Assembly: GCA_035578905.1 (NCBI GenBank)
Contig: JAQJVL010000572.1
Coordinates: 434,001-498,000 of the forward strand
Direction: 5' to 3'
DNA length: 64,000 nucleotides
From: Stictocephala bisonia
Lineage: Eukaryota > Arthropoda > Insecta > Hemiptera > Membracidae
Shown: positions 24,334 to 36,300 of the stretch, in pieces
How positions within the stretch are numbered: position 1 is the first letter of the stretch
Layout: the number at the start of each line of letters is the position of its first letter
The notes under the pieces: generated by a model
Database searches by the model: none
Seen by the model: only the letters and a program-made list of their open reading frames with translations
What the model was told of the DNA's origin: nothing
Made by a program: the position numbers and the translations under genes

Positions 24334-27300
24334 TTAACCGACCAGTATATATCCTCTTATGCATTAACCAGGAAGTTCATCAAGTGGTGTCAAACATTTT
24401 TTTTTGTTATTGGAAACCACCTTAGTCAATTCATTTATTTTGTTTAACATGAACAAACAACAAAGTGACAAAGTTAAACGGCAGTTTAGAAAAAAAAAAA
24501 TTGACACTTCTGTCAATTGTTTAGTTGGGGTCAAAAACACCAAGAAAAAAACGTATACCTTCTGATATTAAGGGGGAGCAACAATTAGATGGTAAACTTC
24601 ATATGATGTATCCTCTTGAGGACAGGCAGACAAAAGACTGTGCAGTGTGCAGCGACCGGAGCAGACCAGGGGCAAGAAAAAGGTCAAAATTCGACTGCAA
24701 AACATGTGAAACTAAACCTGGACTTTGTGCTGGAGTACGTTTTGATAAATATCACATTCAGAAATATTTTAAGGCCTAGTTAATAATAAAACCGGCCATT
24801 AAAATTATAGTTATTTTAATTCAACTTGATAAATATTGGTTTGGCTCCCTCAATCAGTTGAAAGTGTCCAAATTCACCCGGATTAATAACCATAGTCCAT
24901 GATGAGATTCAGGTTATGACGAGTGAAATAATGAACCTGTCGTGTGTGGTTCTCGTGAATTCAGGCACCAGTCTATCCAGTTGCACATATTGTGTGGACG
25001 GTTGAATTAAGTTTCCCTCATTTTTTTGTACATATATGTTGTGTAGGACCTTTATGTACACCCTCAGTGGTATACATGTACAGGGGTATCATTACCACTC
25101 TACGTGTATGGGTGGGCGGTGGGGTCAATACCACAGTACGTGTATGGTTGGGCGGGTGGGTCATTACCACTGTCCGTGTAAGGGTGAGCTGGTGGATCAA
25201 CACCATTGTACGTGCATGGGTGGGCGGGTGTGTCAACACCACTGTACGTGTATGGGTGGGCGGGTGGGTCAATACCACTGTACGTGTCAGGGTGGACGGG
25301 TGGGTCAATACGTACGTACGTGTACGGGTGGGCGGATGGATAAATACCACTGTACGTGTAAGAGTGGACAGGTGAGTGTAAGAGTGGATACCACTGTAAG
25401 TGTAAGGGTGGGATGGTAAAGTTTTTAAACAAATTATAATATTTTCTTTTAAAACAAAAATCAACTTTTAATTATTTAAAAACCTAAACCCTTGCTCTTC
25501 ACAGTAAAATGAAGCTCCGACCTAGCTGGTTGTCCTTGGCGTTCTTGGTGACGAGTTGACTGCGCCGCCGCCATGGCCAGCAGTGCTGGCCACCCGACCT
25601 CAGAAGACAAACCAAATTAAGACGAGGCCGAGCTGGTAAATAAATGGCTGTGTCCAGCAGTCCTGGCCATCCGACTTGAGAAGACATTTCCTATATTACC
25701 TCTCTGATCGCAAAGGGTTAAAAATGTATAACGATTGGATAACAAAATTATTAAATAATTCTGTTTTGTGTTAAAAAATCTGTAAAATATATTGATATTT
25801 TGTAAATGTACGAAGTTATTTAATTTAAAACTCCCGATGGCTATCTAAGTTTAAGTACATAATTCACTATTATTTGTATACATCTCGCAACCACCAGTTT
25901 TGGAACCGCTGATCTAAACAAATAAGAAATCGTTGAGCCCAAGCAAATCACAGAACGGAAAATAGAATTAGAACTGAATCTACTGATGTGAGTAGATTGG
26001 ACTGTTTACTCTCTAAAATTAAATGTAACGCCATTATCTATTTGCACCAATGTCAACATTATAAATGATTTCCCTAGCTTGCCATTGAATAGACATCTGA
26101 TTCTAATAATACTTTATAAAAATATTGTTTAAATGTTACAATAATTCTTTTAACGGTAAACATTTTACTAAGAATACTCAGGCCCAAGAAGGAGAATGCT
26201 AGAGGCTTTGTGTAGGCAAGGCTGTCTCGTTTGGGTTACCAATAGCCACTGCAGTAAGTAAACTCAATTGTAAAGTGTTAGTGATTCTAGCTATCTCCTT
26301 ATCTCAGTCTACTTTATCTAACTTAAGTTTATCTATATAATTAGCATAAATATCAATGGTAAGTATTATAAAAGTAATGATCAGACTGAGACTTTACTTG
26401 AAATTAAGTTAGCCATTACTCGGGAAAATAATGAGAGTTTATGTGCAAATTTTGTTTCCTTTTTATTTGAACATTTTATGCAAATATTAAGTCACTCACC
26501 CCCATATATTGCCCATGCAAGTTGGTTATTTTAATCTGTTTCTGAAATAATTTTAAGCTGAAAATAAAAAGAAATTTTTCGTTTGAAATAAGAAATAATA
26601 AGTTTTAGAAAGAAAATATACAAACCTCTTAAGATCCTTGTAGTGTCGGTAAAGGAAATAGGCAATGGCTCTGTGAGGCCATATGTTTTTAGGTTCACAG
26701 AGAATGCATTTCCAATTGGTGTCAAATGTATCCTGACTCTGAAACATGCGCTGATACCATTGGTTTCCAAAGTTCCTTTTGAGGCAGCTCTGAAAAAACA
26801 ATGAAAGTTGCTTACAAGAAGTTTATCTTTCTTTTTGTAACAATTATTATATATAAATTACTTATTCCACAGAGACTTGCAAACAAAAGATAGTAGGCAT
26901 ACATGTTAAATATACTTTAGATCAAGTTTTCAAATCGGTTGATTAAATTTGCTCATAAAATCTGTTGATAAAATAATTTAAAAGCATATATGCCTTTACA
27001 GATTTTTATTTTATCTTTAAAGCATTTCAAGAAATTGCCACTATTTATTAAGTCTATCAAAGAGGGTTCTTCCTAGCCTGATGATGGAGGATTTGATTGT
27101 GGTGCCGTGGCATCATCTTTAACTTCCAATTAAGAGCTGCCCTGCCTTGCCTGCATATTTGGGTAAATATTAACAGACATATATTTTTTTAAAATTTTGG
27201 TTGGCTTTTCAAAATTGGCCAACCTCAAAATTTATCTCCAAAGTCATATCCGTTGTTTAATTATTTAACATGAAGTATTTTGTTAGTATTATTTATATTT

Positions 27301-30300
27301 ATTTTCTTATCATTTGTTTAGTTGTAGTTGTTAAATAATATTTGTATTGCTGGTCCTAACCTCGCCATTTGTACATTTTGTTGTTTGCTGTAGCACAGAG
27401 TTGAGTTGTTTCGAATAGTCGCCTTACTCGTTATTTGTTTTAGTTTGTGTGTCCATGTTTCTTTTCATTATTCCTTGTTTCTTATTCGTGTTGGTTCTGT
27501 CTTGTTTGTCGTCATTGGACTGCTACCGTTAGTCTTCGTCGGCATGGTTGGCCGAATCTTTTGGTTTTTGGCTTCAGGGTCCGGGAGGGGAGATGGATGG
27601 ATGGACCTGTATTGCCTTCCAACTTGATGTTGCCTGGAGACATAGAGGAGGACCTACAGGCTGGGCCGTCCTTTTGGCCTTCTTTGAGGCCCAGAGGGAG
27701 CAGCCACCTATTCCTCCCTTCCTCGCTGCACTGTTGACTGTTTCTCCAGGCAGATGACTTCAGCATGTAGGTGAAATCTTTCCATTATTTTCTTCACCCT
27801 CCCGGCCACCTATGTGATTTTGTGAAAGAAAAAAAACAACAACGAAGATTTTAAAATAAAAATCTGTGTAGGTGATTTTCTTTTGAAGTTCGTGGAATTG
27901 GTGTGTGACTTATTATTGTGGGCTTTTGTTAAAGGAAGGGGTTTTCAGACCTTTTTAGGAGAGACAGTAAGATTTTATTTTATATACAAGTTACTACCTC
28001 AAACCGTTTTAAGGATAAATAAAAATATTAAAAATTTTAAAATTATATGTAAATATGCATGAGTAAATTTGTGAAATGTTGATGTAACTTTCATGTTTTG
28101 AGGTGCACTGGTTACAACACAGTAAACGCTCATACTCGAGTATCTATACTTTTTGAACCGAGAGTTTGTTAAGTTTTGCCAGATTCGTAAATTTATACAT
28201 TTAAACTGAACACAATAATTTTGATTTGTTGGCAAAATTTGATAAATAACACTGTTTACTTCCTGCCTTCTGATATTTTTATGTGGCATTGTTTTGTTTA
28301 ACCTTTTTTCATAACCAAACTGATGCTAAAATTCAGGCTTCATCATCAAATGCAGTCATTTGCTTTCAGAATTGCCTCCTCTCAACAAAAAATTGATTGT
28401 GTACACACCAATCAACGAGTGGATCTGTATTCTGTAGGTATTTAATTTGGTAATAGCAAGGTTGTTACAACTAACCAGAAATAAACTCTGATTTATATAA
28501 TCAAATTTGAAAATCTTGATGACAAAGACTGTAGTTCAATCGATTGATAATAATAACTAAGCAGGTTTACTAAAAATAAATTTTAAAGTCGCTTATGATG
28601 AATTAGTTTTTTAAATTATGATCGGTAATGAAATGTGTGCAACTAGAAACTACTTCGATACATGAGGATACACTAAACAAGAGATAGATAACTTTTTCAT
28701 AATAAGAAATTCATGAAAACCTGGTGTAATTGAATGAAAACCATAGACGTAGTCGGCAAATATAATAGGTCTAGCCGATATTGGCGACGAGATGCAGTCT
28801 GAAATATCAGCTAAGTGCCAACTAGTGACACAGTGAAGATTGTGGGCAGCTAAATTATAAACTTATGAATAAAAAACAAGACGTGTGATATAGCTTCGGT
28901 TCAATAAAAATTATTTTCCGAGTCTCTAAATTGAAATTTGTCATATTTTGTTTAGAAAAGGTCTTCCGACATGTTACTCCCTCACTTGTGTTGATTATTT
29001 TACAACAGTTTACATCGACGTCAATGTGAACAGGGAACTGTTCAGTGAGTTTACGAATCAAAATTATCGTACTTTAACACACCAACTGTGTTATTGTCTA
29101 ACCTAGTCAGAAAACCGTTCAACAATTTGACAGGAAAAAATATCGTATGCGCAAATGTTACACAGAGTTTTGGCGATCTAAGGTGTTTACGGAATAATAA
29201 TTAATAGACGTTCGTCACGGATATATATATATATCTATTTTTTATTTGACGGAAAATAAATCAATAATGTTGTGTTACACGCTGCTAGAACGTCATTACC
29301 ATATTTTATATGATTCAATACAGTATTTTCTTACGTCAACCATTGGATGATTCCCTGCTCGGATTAAAAAACAAAATAGACCTCAATCGACTCGCAAGAA
29401 ATATACGATAGTTTCAGTTCCGAAAAGGAGCTGAACGGTTCCTTGCACGTACATATACCAAAAGCGAGATGGACTTTCGCCTAGGGTAAGTTTGATTCTT
29501 GGGATGTAAAGTGATCTGTTCTCGGGACCCTTTTGATCGAGTGGTATTATTGATATGAACAAAAATATGCATAATTTCCACTGCGTACAGACCATTAGAT
29601 TTGTATCGGCAACAGGTCTTTTTGAGTATCTTGAACTGGATCTCTCCTTGGGCCATAAAGACACTAACCAGAACTTCTGTTTTATTCACGCTATGTTAGG
29701 TTACAAGTGACTAGTAGACTCGGACAACCAACATGTGTGATCGCTACTACGCTAACTATTTGCCGTGATCGCTACCTTCCCAGCTCTGTTGATCACTTTG
29801 AATTGAACTAGTTCAAATCATAATGAACGAATTCGTTCACTACGTCGACTAGTTCATTTTACTGTTGTCGTGTACTATCTATGCTTAGGCGTATTGTTTA
29901 GTTCATAATTACGTGTACCAAACTGATAACGTATGATTAAGGGTAAAATAAAACACAAGAAAGCGGACGTTTTATTCATAACTTATAACACTGTTTAATC
30001 TTAAAACAAAATTTAGACATAAATCTGATATTTTGTGAAATACTCGATCGAACTTCAAGTAGTTTCGGAAGCTTCGAGCCGAGTTCGAGTAGTAAAATAC
30101 TCGAAGTTTCGAGTACTTTCACACCCCTACTTTTATAGCTTAACATAGTTTAGTGTAAATCCCCATTACCATATGAAATAAATTTGCCAGTATATAAGTT
30201 GATTTTTGTGTTGAGGCACCCGTATAGTAAGTACACAGCTATAGGATTGCATAATAGTACATATCATTATTAACCTTTTCTGGGGTGCGTTATATTATCT

Positions 30301-33300
30301 AAAACGAGTAAAGATGTCATCTGACGTCTTTTTATAAATTGGCCTAAATGAGTATGGGAGTTATGTGATGTCTTATGTAATGGTCCAATTATTTAATTTA
30401 CTAAATTAATTGAGCAAATTAATTTAATTTATTTTAGTAATTAATTTATCAAACACACTATGCCATTACTACCTGTCACATACAAACACAACTTTGGATG
30501 TGATCTTTTGGCAGTCTTATTTTAGTTGTAATTCTCATTAGTCCTTTATCTCTAAACTGATTTGGTTCCCGCCGATTTTATCAGCTGGCATGCAGTTGAT
30601 ACAACGTTTGGTGCACTTTTCACTCAAATTCTTTCAGTTGTTTGTCAGTTACACAGCTACGACACGGATGCAAGGACACTTCCCACGAATGCTCCCATTG
30701 CCGAAACCCACTATGCATATACCCCTGCTTCGAGGACTAAATCACTGTAATTTCAAATAATAAGAAATTTAATAAAATAATGTGTTGAAATAAACAAGCT
30801 TGACATTTTTTTCATAATTTTATCTGTTACTCCTCTACAAATTTTTTTTCAACCCTAATATTCCTTCTCAAGTCACGACAATTGGGACATCATATGACAT
30901 CTTTAAGCCTGAAAGAGTTAAAATAGTTAAAAGTAAAATTAAGTAGCATGAAAGATATTTCAAGTGTCAATATTTTTTTATTCATAATGGTACAGAGAGT
31001 GAGTTTAATGAAAGCGGCTTCTTTAGGAATGGGTCGGTTTCTAAAGTCGGTTCTTGACAAAAGAACCAGAACTAAGAACCAATGGAAAAATGTCGGTTCT
31101 GTGGTTCCGGTTCTGGAAAAGTAAATGGGGTAGATCTTTGTTAGCGTGGTAAATACATTGTAAACAACATTGCGGTCAATACATTGTAAACAACATTGCA
31201 TTCGGGTTTTTTGGAGTGGTGTTCTTTTCCCTTTTATTTATTTATTATTAATGCCTCTGTTTAGTATATGGTGTATATAATGTATGTTTCTATTCTAAAT
31301 ATTTAGGTTATTCGTAGTGATTGTAACAAAGCTAACCTTGCGAGAGGGTTTTTTTGAACAGAATATGAGTATTACCATTGATTTTACAATATAAAGAGAT
31401 ACTCCATCCATATGGGAGAGTTGTGGCGAGGCCCCCGCTATTTTGAGGCCCCCACGCTTGCTGCGCATAGCTCTCATTTCTCTCTCTCTGCACGGCTTTC
31501 GTTCTCTATCTCTCGTCACTTCATATATCCTCTTACTCACTCTCCCATTCTCCAGGACAGCACGTGCCCCGCCCTCTCCTACCTTCAGGTCCCCACACAC
31601 AAACAACGTCCTGCTTAGATAATTGTTTTCGTTATTCCATATGACAACGTTTATCTGGGTTCTCTGTTTTTTATTTGCTTGCATCTCTTTCGAATAATAA
31701 AGAATACTGTGTTGATACTATTACATTAAAACTCAGTGTGACATTCATATTGAATAAAGAAATATTTATAACTGAATAAATTAAAACACCATATTGATTT
31801 ATATGATTAACACACCGTGTATTTGTAATAGACACACTTGAATAGACCGCTAACTTATCGGCAATGTCTGGCGATAATTACTGCTGGATTTAAGTAAACA
31901 TTTTCATATTATATAGCCCATCTGAAAAATCTTTATTTATTGCATTTTAACCATCGATTAGGTGATTAAATCGACTGTTGTACTCAATCATTAGTTTTTT
32001 CATACTGCGGTAATTGATTAAAAAATAAATTGTTTTCAAATCCAATCAATGACTCTCCTTTCAATTATGAAATTAATCTGCAAATATTCCAGGAATATAT
32101 AATAGCCTATAGTGAAATATTAAAAAATGTGACATTATTTTTTCTTTGACAAAATAAATATTGAAATAGGCTATGATATTTATATAGAATAATACTGGGC
32201 AAAATATAAAACCCAAATGAGATTCAAATTGCATGATAGGGTTAGAACAAATCATAACAAAACCACTAATTTACTTCTATACAAGATAAAAATAGCTTTC
32301 ATCTTATGGCCTGATTCAGACAATCTGTGTATAGGCATTTAATTTAAAATAGCATTATTTTAATTTTATTATATACATATGTTTTATTATTACTAGTCTG
32401 TAACATTAACATATTATTTGGTTCCAAGTAATTGCATGATTGTTTGTAAAATATTTCATTGTTTGGTGAATGGTCAGTTTTTTATTTTTTTCGGAATCAT
32501 GAAGAGTTGTGACTCTATTATTACTTCTTGAGAAAAACAATCTCAATGTCAATTGCAATTGGTTAGGAAATATTATCGCGATAGAATATAACTAGACTAC
32601 TGATTATTTAGATTCAATTTTCATTATTTTAATCAGGTTGTGAAATTATTGTAAATTTTGTTTATGTCCCCCTTTAAAAATACCGATTTATAACATTGAT
32701 TGAATCAGACCATTGTAAAAACGTATGTTTAAGGCGAATATAATTAAAGTTAACACATCTGTTTTTCATACTATTATTTTACTAGATGTGAAAGTATGGA
32801 TAAACTGCAATTTATTTATATTTTCAATTTCTCTGGAAAAGACACTCTGGAATTACACTGGTAACACTTCACAAGTAGCGTGACCAGCAATAACATAAGA
32901 AATAACTAATTTTAAGTAACCACAGTCTAAATAATAACAAAATTAACTATAGCCGCACTCTGTGGTGTTTTTAATTATAACAATTCGAATATGACTTATT
33001 TACACAACTGAGAATGAACAGAACAAACAATGCCAAGAACTAACAAAACTATATAAAACAAATAAATATTACAAATAAACAATAATATAGTTTAAAAAAA
33101 TAATACGTAAATTTGGGGTTTTGCGCATATTTTGAACTGTAATAGTATGGTTTCAAATTGAAACAATTATATATATCGTATTAATGATAAGCATACACTT
33201 TCAAATTAGATAAATTTATCCCTAAGTAGAAGAAACAGGGGACCTTTTTTTAGTAACCAACACTTCAACTCTAGACTGTGGGGAGTATATATAGGCTAGT

Positions 33301-36300
33301 ACATGTTTTAAAATATTATTATTGTAATTTCTAGAACTGTGGGGAGTAATATAGGCTATACATGTTTTAAATTATTGTAATTTAATAGTAACATTTAAAT
33401 GAATGGCAAACATACTTATATTAAACATCTGCGGTTAAAAAGGTGACTAAAAGTCAAACAACTTATATTATTTACACTTATTTAGCTACACATTAGATTA
33501 ATTAGGATATAGTATTACGGTGATCACTTAACTTAAATCACTAATGAGAGTTAGACGAGGGTCCAATAACAAAACGTGCGAGCTGTACTTAAAACGTTAC
33601 AGGAAAAACAAAGGATATGTGATGATTGTTAGTCTGGTACCGTACACCAAAATAATAAATATTAATAAAAATATTTCCATTTTATTGTTTTTTTTTATCC
33701 AACTCAAGCCCAAAATCAATTCAGATATTGTGTCACACTTTAGTTGTTATAGAAAAATGAAATCCTGGTTTTGTCATCTTGGAAACAAGTTCAGCTGATA
33801 TAGATAATTATTATATTTTACCAATAACCAAGAAAATATAAGCACAGAATATAAGCAGATATGTGCTTATTTTGTAGTATAAGTTTGGTGCTATTCGGAA
33901 TCAGACCAGTGAAAATTCAAGTTATTTTTGGCGGATTGTGATATTTACGGAAATATTTCTATAGCACAGCTTGAGGTCCGAGTTGCATTTTTGAGTGGCC
34001 AAGACTGGACAGACTACCTGAGATCGGTATTGCGCGCAACTCGAGTACTGGTTTGGGGCCTTCTTGGGACATCGCAATTAACGCAGCTAGGATTGCGCGC
34101 AACTCGTTAACGGCCAGAGAGTGAGGTAGGCCTATTACACGATTTTTCGGCAATGCGACTGAAGAACTGAATTGTGTGCAAGTATGTTTTTTTCTTTTTC
34201 ATTTTATGACTCCGCCACTATTTATGAAATCATCAATACAGCAAATATTTTCTCTTTATCTCCATCTCTTTATATCAAATAAAAAGAAAAAAATGCCAAT
34301 CCTGGTATAGACTAAAATAGGTTTACTTTACCTTCCGTCAAACAGTTCACAGCGTGTGATGGTTGGTGATAACAACTACATGTTTCGCCGTGAATACGGA
34401 CGGCATCTTCAGGTTAAAGAAAACAAATAAGTCCTAGTGGGACGCGTCACAAATTAATTAAAACCTAACAAACACACTTCACACAGGAGGAAAACAACGA
34501 ATATTAAAACTTTCGGTAGGCCTACCACACACATTTCACTGTCCACGGCGTGACCCGGAAGCAGATTTTAATATTGTGGTATTTATGACAAATAGTTCAA
34601 TTTACTTTTAAACAAAAAGGAATATTCATTTATAGTTAAAAATACAACAATAATTATACAATGCAATATTGACAAGAAGCTTTAATTACTTGATAAAAAA
34701 TGAATAATGATTTCAATAATATAAAGGGTTAATTCTAGTATTAATGTGAACTATATGACAGATGATAAGTTAATGAATAATTAAATTGTTATAAATTATT
34801 TCTGATACTTCTAATAACGCATCCTCAGATGACTTTCCTTTGATAAAACCGAATTGATGTGGATTAAGAAAATTTAACTTAGATAAATAACTATGCAGTC
34901 TTTTAATCATTTTTTTTTTCAAAACCCTTAGAGAATACAGATAACAAGCTGATAGTTATTATGTTATCTAGTTTATAGAGTTATTGTCCTTCAAAATAGG
35001 TATCACTGAACTTAACTTCAGGCTCTCAGGAAAAATACCTTTGATAAAACTACTGTTTATTAAGTGAACTAAAACTGGTGCAATCTCTTCAATTATATTT
35101 TTCAGTAAATGTACATTAATTTGGTCAGAGCCAGTTAATTTTTTTATTTTTTAAAAGCTTAACAATACTCTTAATTTCATTTAAATCTGTTGGAGTTATA
35201 AGGAAAGAATGTTGATAGTAAATACGTAAAGGTGGAAGGGTATTGGAATGTACAACGTCTGGACGGCTAGACTGGATTGTGATAAGGTGATTGTTTATCT
35301 TATCAATGACGGAAGGCTCACGCATAACTTCGCCGTTTGGCAATTCAATTAGCTCAATTATTTTCTTTGAAAACCCACTTGTCAAGTTATTTTTTACCTT
35401 CCACTGCTCAGATACATCACCTTTACAGTTTTCTAATAATGTTCAATAATAATTTTTTTTGTAAAATTGATCACATTATTAATTCATTAGTATCATTTTG
35501 CAAATAATTTTGAAAAACTGTCATATGGTCTTTTCGTAGAAATTTTTATATAATTTTTTTACGTCTCTCAATTTATATAAAATGTTTGGTGATATCCAGG
35601 GACTTAACAAGTTAGCCTTTAACAATTTAGAACTACCACCATTTTTTCTTGCTACTTCTAAATATACAATTACTTAAAATATCAATAACTTACAATACGA
35701 CAGTATTTACATCATTTTAGATAATGTATAATGTTTTAACTAAAACATCTGTAACACACTGTAACACACATTGACAAAATAACAAAAAAAAGTCCCCTAA
35801 CATTTTTCATATTCACAAACCCCTAAGGCCTAAATAAAAGATCGCGATTCCTTTCTGTGTAAGATAAACCACAGCACGGAATCAATATCCCACTTTGACC
35901 CACTATCAAGGCAATCGGCGACAGTAGACAGATGGGAGGGGCGACAGTAGGACAAGTACTTCCGGATGAGCGTCTCGATAGAAAGAGAGAGAGAATGGGG
36001 GAATGAGAGGAGTGATTAGTTCCTTTACTGCTCACAGGTTGTGCAACCGAACAGTCGAAACTGGAGGCAATTTCGACCTCTTTAACTTGATTGACGACAG
36101 GTTGCAGCACGGTCGCTCCCATTTTCCATGCCTCAATATTTAACATTGGATGGAACTATCTTCTATGTATAGTAAAATCAATGGTATTACTAAATAAGAT
36201 GACAGTAAGTTTACAGTTTGAGGACATATAAAAAAAATCAGGATTGTTTATATTACGGCTTCTGATGATGAATAAATTGACTAAAATTAACTATTGGGTT

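Larger units (their letters stand above)
22267..25721 (+). mobile_element. piggyBac element nested in the hAT
   Basis: TTAA lies at 22267-22270 and 25718-25721. The ends are CCCTATGCGATCGG and, inward from the right, CCCTTTGCGATCAG. Sub-terminal 20-bp inverted motifs of the form GGATGGCCAGCACNGCTGGA occur twice at the left (about 22403 and 22447) and twice at the right (about 25575 and 25660). The transposase (22859-24779) is dead. Secondary features are a (GT)n run and a 36-bp minisatellite. Confidence 0.93.
21202..25919 (+). mobile_element. hAT element with perfect 8-bp target duplication, host to a piggyBac
   Basis: ATCTAAAC occurs directly before CAGTGGTTACCAAACTTTTT (start 21210) and directly after the end at 25911, which reads CAGCGGTTCCAAAACTGGTG inward. 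These are classic hAT/Charlie-type TIRs and an 8-bp duplication. The element carries a 5'-truncated transposase (21285-22200) and is split by a 3.45-kb piggyBac at a TTAA (22267). Without that insertion it is about 1.25 kb, a deletion derivative. Confidence 0.93.

Noticed and set aside
24119..24447. Frames with Cys-Val repeats
   Set aside because: Translation of the (GT)n microsatellite inside the dead piggyBac.
25018..25464. Overlapping open frames of 110-148 codons on both strands
   Set aside because: They are read-through of the 36-bp minisatellite; the period is a multiple of three, so several frames stay open without selection.
34380..34415. A true hammerhead ribozyme
   Set aside because: The CTGANGA and GAAA boxes are present, but there is one extra unpaired base before stem II and no clear stem III or cleavage triplet.
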